Below, piece after piece: positions 59,790 to 64,000 of a stretch of 64,000 nt of DNA. The notes below the pieces were generated by a model, which did not search any database, was not told where the DNA came from, and worked only from the letters and a program-made list of their open reading frames with translations. Each line of letters opens with the position of its first letter. Within the stretch, counting starts at the first letter, position 1. A program made the position numbers and the translations under genes. Source of the DNA: Aldrovandia affinis (taxonomy: Eukaryota > Chordata > Actinopteri > Notacanthiformes > Halosauridae); contig JAINUG010000033.1 in assembly GCA_029706075.1 (NCBI GenBank), forward strand, positions 558,001 through 622,000. The letters are read 5' to 3'.

Positions 59790-59915
59790 ATGGGCTTACT
59801 GGGTCTTTGGGCAGTTTCTTTCCTTCTGGGGGCCTTGCTCCACCCAGCCGAAGGATGGAGGACCGTGGATACTGCAAACAAAGCAGAGAACGCCACACGG
59901 AGACTTCAGCTCAGG
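59790..59915 (+). CDS. Candidate first coding exon: signal peptide plus 20 mature residues, gene unknown
   Basis: A likely acceptor (TTGTTCCTGACAG, ending 59779) is followed by 10 bases and then ATG. The 42 codons (MGLLGLWAVSFLLGALLHPA, then EGWRTVDTANKAENATRRLQ, then LR) end at a donor (CTCAGG|GTAAAT) in phase 0. Residues 1-17 are a strong hydrophobic signal core, and cleavage after AEG (residue 22) fits the -3/-1 rule. N34-A-T is a possible N-glycosylation site in the mature part. So the product would be secreted or membrane-anchored. The open frame continues upstream through the acceptor (an ATG at 59718), but that part lacks the signal-peptide start. I do not recognise the family, and no following exon is identifiable before the window ends. 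Confidence 0.5.
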
Positions 59916-61953
59916 GTAAATATGATATCCTGTGCATTACTCTCATACCCCTCGCTTTCTCTCCCTCTCTCTGTTACAAGCCTAAGCTACCCATTGATTC
60001 CAAACTCGCTATTGATTCAATTTAATTTGAAATGGGTTTCAATAGGATGATGATATACTATATATATACTGTATATGTGTGTGTGTGTGTGTATATAAAG
60101 TATATGCACTGTATATACAAAAATGTGATAAATATGAACAAAAATAGCACATGATGTAGGTTACAAAACATGTAATGTTTATGAAGATTAACTTTAATGT
60201 ATTTCTGCATTTCTGATCAAAATATCATGAAGGTGACATGATACTTGAAATAAAGTCTAAAATAAAGTTACAGATGCCAATGTAAAAGTTGACTAACATG
60301 ATATTTAATCTGATTAAATAAATGTATTTCTATGTACGTATTCAGAATGAGCATGCTGTTTTTCCGTTAACAACACTCCCCTTTAGCTGTTCCTTGTTCA
60401 CATACATTGGCTGAGCTCGTCTGGATTTGACTTTATTGCAGTTTTGATGAGGACATTTAAAAAGCATTTACACAGAGCATAAATGTTACTGTGTTATTTG
60501 TGCTGCTGCTTCTCTCTCAGATGTCAATCTATCAGTCTAACTCGCTGCCCTGTGCGCTGCTGTTGAAATCAAACTTTTAGGGGCGCTTGGTATTGCATTT
60601 GTATTCAAACCCCATTCAAATTCCCTGCCCACAGATTCAAAATCATTTACTTAACTTTGGCAGCCTGACCCAATTGTCCATGTGATCCATTCGCTGTGTT
60701 TGTGCTTATGCGGATTAAAATCTGGGCAGGGGGGAAAAAAAGCAAAAGGGCACTGGCTGTCATACGATGCATAAATGATGCTTTGGTGTAATGAAGCATT
60801 CGTCAAAGACTCGAGTATCTGATGCGCAAATGAAAACCACTATAAAGCCCCTGAATCAATTTCCCTGTGGAGCAGTGAGGGAATAGAGACAAGGTAGGAG
60901 TCTCCCTGGCAGTCACTTCCCCAGTTCTTAGTGCAATTAAGCATGCCATCCCGTGGTCTGTTTTCAGTCGGCTTCGCCCGTGGTGTGCCAAGTTGGCGGA
61001 GATGGGGGGATGCCATTGCCTTGGGGGGCAGTTTTGTCCACCCAAAATCTCATGGTAAAAACAGAATCACGTGTCCCTTCCAGAGAACAGAGAATAAAAA
61101 GCTATCTGTTACCATGGAAATTTGATGGCAACCTTGACATGAATCAGGAGGGGTAAATACCGAAGAGCTTTGGAAAATGACAGGATAGTCTTATTTTTTT
61201 ATTCTGACTGTATGATCTATGGGATATAATGGGGCAATTTCTATTATTTGACAGGTGATTTGGATGATGTGATTGAATTGAAAGGATTCGTTTATGAATG
61301 GGATGCATTTACTGTCAGAGCGTGCCAAAGTGGGTGATGCGTGTCCCTTAATGACACAGTCTGTCATCTCTCGTCTCTGCTTTCCCCAACAACTTGCTTT
61401 TGCTTCCTTCTCATTCTTTAATGGACCTTGTTACTGTTGCATTCATCTAATAGCGACATCGATACACATTGCTAATCATGACTCTTCCCCTTCCTTGAAA
61501 ATGGCCTATTAAAGCCATAATTTGAGCAACTTGCTCTGTAAAACAGCTTTTGACAATGCTGTAAAGCTGTCAAGATATGTTAGCAGAGTGTTGTCCCACT
61601 GTTGTGTTGAGTTGCTAAACTGGCACTCCTCACAAGTAGGGTGGGTCCTTGTTACCACTTTGTCATTGGCTGAACATTAACATTGCCGTGTTTGGCCTCT
61701 GGGAGCCATATTGTCTGCCACCCATCCATCGCAATCTACGGACCTGACACATGCTTTATTGCCTGCTGTTCACTTAACCTGGGAATCACTCAGACAGAGT
61801 AATGAGTACTGTGTTGTGTGCAGCTGTGCAATGAATTGGGCTACTTCGTAAACTTTCCTACGTGATTCCCGCAAAGAGTTTGTGAAAAGGTGCTTTAATC
61901 CTGCGGTGTCATTAGCCTAAGCCTTTAAAAGGTGCAACATTTATTTCACTTTT
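59916..61953. other. Candidate intron / unassigned DNA
   Basis: A TG/TA microsatellite lies at about 60055-60100. GC-balanced blocks at 60480-60720, 60890-61130 and 61300-61510 resemble conserved non-coding DNA. No second coding exon was recognised. Confidence 0.35.
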
Positions 61954-61985
61954 CACCATGGGTGCCAATAATCCTGGAGGGCACT
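61954..61985 (+). mobile_element. Tc1-like terminal scrap
   Basis: CCATGGGTGCCAATAATCC then TGGAGGGCACT resembles the end of a fish Tc1 family and abuts TA repeats. No other part of an element is present. Confidence 0.35.
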
Positions 61986-61994
61986 ATATATACA

Positions 61995-62034
<40 letters not shown>

Positions 62035-62038
62035 TATA
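61984..62038. repeat. (TA)n microsatellite with ACAG interruptions
   Basis: About 55 bp of TA bounded by TACAGTA on both sides. Confidence 0.95.
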
Positions 62039-62039
62039 T

Positions 62040-63380
62040 ATTATGGGGGGCCAAACAGGTAATAAGTTCATCCTGAATATATAAATGTAAGTCTGAATAT
62101 TCTGATTATATAGAATATATAGAGGCTCAGGCATATCAAATGTCAGCTGCTTTGTCTTGTCGCAATTTATTGAAATGGACAATTCCTTTGTTGTATAAAG
62201 TAGGCAAATTGTATTTGTAATTGTCATTATTCAGACATTAGAGTGCAATCAAAAATACATTATTTAACAATAGTTTTGAATGACAATAGTTTGTACCACA
62301 TGAAGTGTCCTTCCCATCTACTGGTTCATTGTGCCGGTCTATGATAGCTAGGGTAAATGTAAGTGGTGGTACACAAACAGGGCAACCTATTTGTAAAAAA
62401 AATGGACACATTAATTTGCGCAACATGGAAGATTTACATAATTATTTAGCGCTTTCTCTCTTATTATGTAGATGAAACAGAAAGTAAAATGGAAGAAAGT
62501 AATTGTTTATTCACATTTTGGCATATAATTTTTGTTAGGGTAAGGCCTTTTCATAATGTACCAGTGTGCTTACAACAGATTTTCTTTCTGAGGAACACAA
62601 TCCTGTGAGGAGAGACCACTAAACCTTGAGACAACAACTGAAAAGTTAAAAGAACATATTGTGTCCTGCCGAAACAACTATTATTATTAAATGTATTATT
62701 TTCGTTTGTGGTTTTGAGGTTTTGTGGTATCTCCTCCCAAGATTTTACTTAGCATTTCCAGCCACCTACTGAGAAAGCAGAGCAGTTTTAAGCGCACTTG
62801 TACATTACAAAAATGCTACACAGGTGTGTATGCATGGGCATGATCAAATCAATGTTAACATATTAGAAAGAACATCAAGAAACCTTGAGGGTCGTGTCAA
62901 TATCATCATGGTTTCAGGTTGCGCTCAATGGTTGGCCAACAGCACATATAGTATAAATACATTGTATTTCCTGGCCTGTCTTTGTGCATCACTTAATTAC
63001 ATGTTGAATTCAGTTGCCTATCGACTTGACAATTCGAAATTATGTTACTTGATTATCCAGAAAATAAGGACCTCTTAATGGAGTCCTATTGGCATATTCA
63101 AATATAAAAATGGAGTCAATGAATCAGATAAAGCCTACACATTAAACATTTATTTTTGATTGTACTCTATAATCTGAATAATACTAATATCAAACACGCT
63201 GTGCCAATAGATCCATCAAAATAAATTGTAAAGAGACCAAAGCAGCTGAGCCTCAGGATGAAGTTCTATATATTCAGACTGGACAAACTTCTATATATTC
63301 AGACTTACACTTATATATTCAGGATGAACTTCTATATATTCCAAATTTTTATTTGTATTGCCTGTTTGGCCACCCATAGT
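62040..63380. mobile_element. Non-autonomous DNA element with terminal and subterminal repeats
   Basis: The left end TTATGGGGGGCCAAACAGG and the inverse of the right end (CTATGGGTGGCCAAACAGG) form terminal inverted repeats. Inside both ends lie inverse copies of AAGTTCATCCTGAATATATA and AAGTCTGAATAT. The right side (63260-63350) has several tandem variants of a GAATATATAGAAGTTCATCC unit. Both flanks are TA-rich, so a TA duplication is possible but not testable. The ~1.1-kb core has no transposase-like frame. I do not recognise the family. Confidence 0.65.
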
Positions 63381-63437
63381 ATATATCAGTGTCATATAGT
63401 GATGACACAGTGATACAGTGTGTCAGTGATATATAGT
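63381..63437. repeat. Short AT/GTGAT-rich stretch
   Basis: Irregular copies of ATATA(G)TATCAGTG and CAGTGATA words between two element ends. Confidence 0.5.
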
Positions 63438-63545
63438 ATCAGTGGCGGGCCGTGCATTTCACACCTAGGCCTTCAGTAGTGCTCCGTCTGAATCAATCCA
63501 CCCCTCAATAACTATTTTATGGCTATAAAAGCCATCTTATTGTTA
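63438..63545 (+). mobile_element. DNA transposon end CAGTGGCGGGCCGTGC
   Basis: CAGTGGCGGGCCGTGC with CCTAGGCCTTCAG resembles, in opposite orientation, the end at 17311. How far the element extends rightward, and whether its other end is inside the window, is unknown. Confidence 0.5.
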
Positions 63546-64000
63546 TGTTTTGAGTGTCTGTTCGGTTTGTTTTTGCACTTTGTTTATTTATCTTTCTTCA
63601 GTCATGTTTCATTCTATGTTTCGGTTTTTCCGTCTTCGTTTCTAATCAGAACATTTTCTTAGCTGATGCCTTTATCTGTCCTAGGAGTTTTGAAACCATC
63701 CTGGAAGAGACCACTCAAAGCATTGCAAGGAAAATGCAACCCACATCATAACAGAGCCACCAGAATCCTTAGTTTACTCAAGTGTTTTCTTTATTTTGCC
63801 ATATCTCTAGGCCTAATATACTTTGCATGAAATGCCAGGCACAAGGTTGTGATGCCTTTCTTTATTTGTATAGCTTTATCTTACAGTGTATGACAGAACC
63901 GTCCTCGCCCCCACCTCACCAGCTTGATAACTTCTGAAATTGGTTTCCATAGGATATCCTTCTGCCAGTCACCTCTTTAATTTATCCTTTTTGAACAGAT
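63546..64000. other. Unassigned DNA
   Basis: A 65-codon plus frame (63554-63751) starts with a hydrophobic stretch but has no supporting context. It may belong to the element that starts at 63438. Confidence 0.4.

Noticed and set aside
59718-60050. 110-codon ORF starting at an upstream ATG
   Set aside because: It reads through a good acceptor and past a good donor; only the 42-codon exon from 59790 has protein-like character.
1-64000. CRISPR array, operon-like gene cluster or bacterial mobile element
   Set aside because: No regular repeat-spacer pattern and no compact gene arrangement; all repeats are of vertebrate type.

Overview
The window looks like gene-poor nuclear DNA of a ray-finned fish. 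It is AT-rich and full of microsatellites. Its repeats are typical of teleosts: several Tc1-like transposon families, hAT-type MITEs, V-SINEs, another tRNA-headed SINE family with 16-18 bp target duplications, L2/Rex1-like LINE fragments and LTR retroelement remains. Nothing bacterial, organellar or viral in layout is present. The species cannot be fixed; the TGTAA-repeat SINE/LINE tail is known from eels but also from many other fishes.

Layout. 0-10 kb: a Tc1 3' end, an old minus-strand L2-like LINE, a perfect 42-bp inverted repeat and otherwise unassigned DNA. 10-20 kb: a SINE with clear target duplication, the first of two related solo LTRs, a Rex1/L2-like LINE tail abutting a DNA transposon end, and a hAT MITE with 8-bp duplication. 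20-31 kb: a conserved-looking non-coding block, an apparently complete Tc1-like transposon with an intact 340-residue DD34E transposase, and a run of SINEs, one split by a hairpin MITE. 31-45 kb: mostly unassigned DNA, a repeat region with a 7SL/Alu/B1-like block, a TTAA-flanked element, a Tc1 remnant and a decayed LINE. 45-49.9 kb: a dense nest made of a solo LTR, a dead Tc1 split by another solo LTR, a pol-less minus-strand LTR element with a broken coiled-coil ORF, and an internally deleted Tc1. 50-64 kb: few repeats and possibly the 5' end of one plus-strand host gene, followed by a ~1.34-kb element with terminal inverted repeats.

The only host coding sequence I can defend is one short exon (start codon, signal peptide, 42 codons, splice sites at both ends) near 59.8 kb. 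It may be joined to a non-coding first exon ending at 54057 that lies below a consensus CRE. I do not recognise the gene. The only intact long ORF is the Tc1 transposase at 23.8-24.8 kb. Most of the rest is transposable elements of different ages or DNA with no signal I can read by eye.
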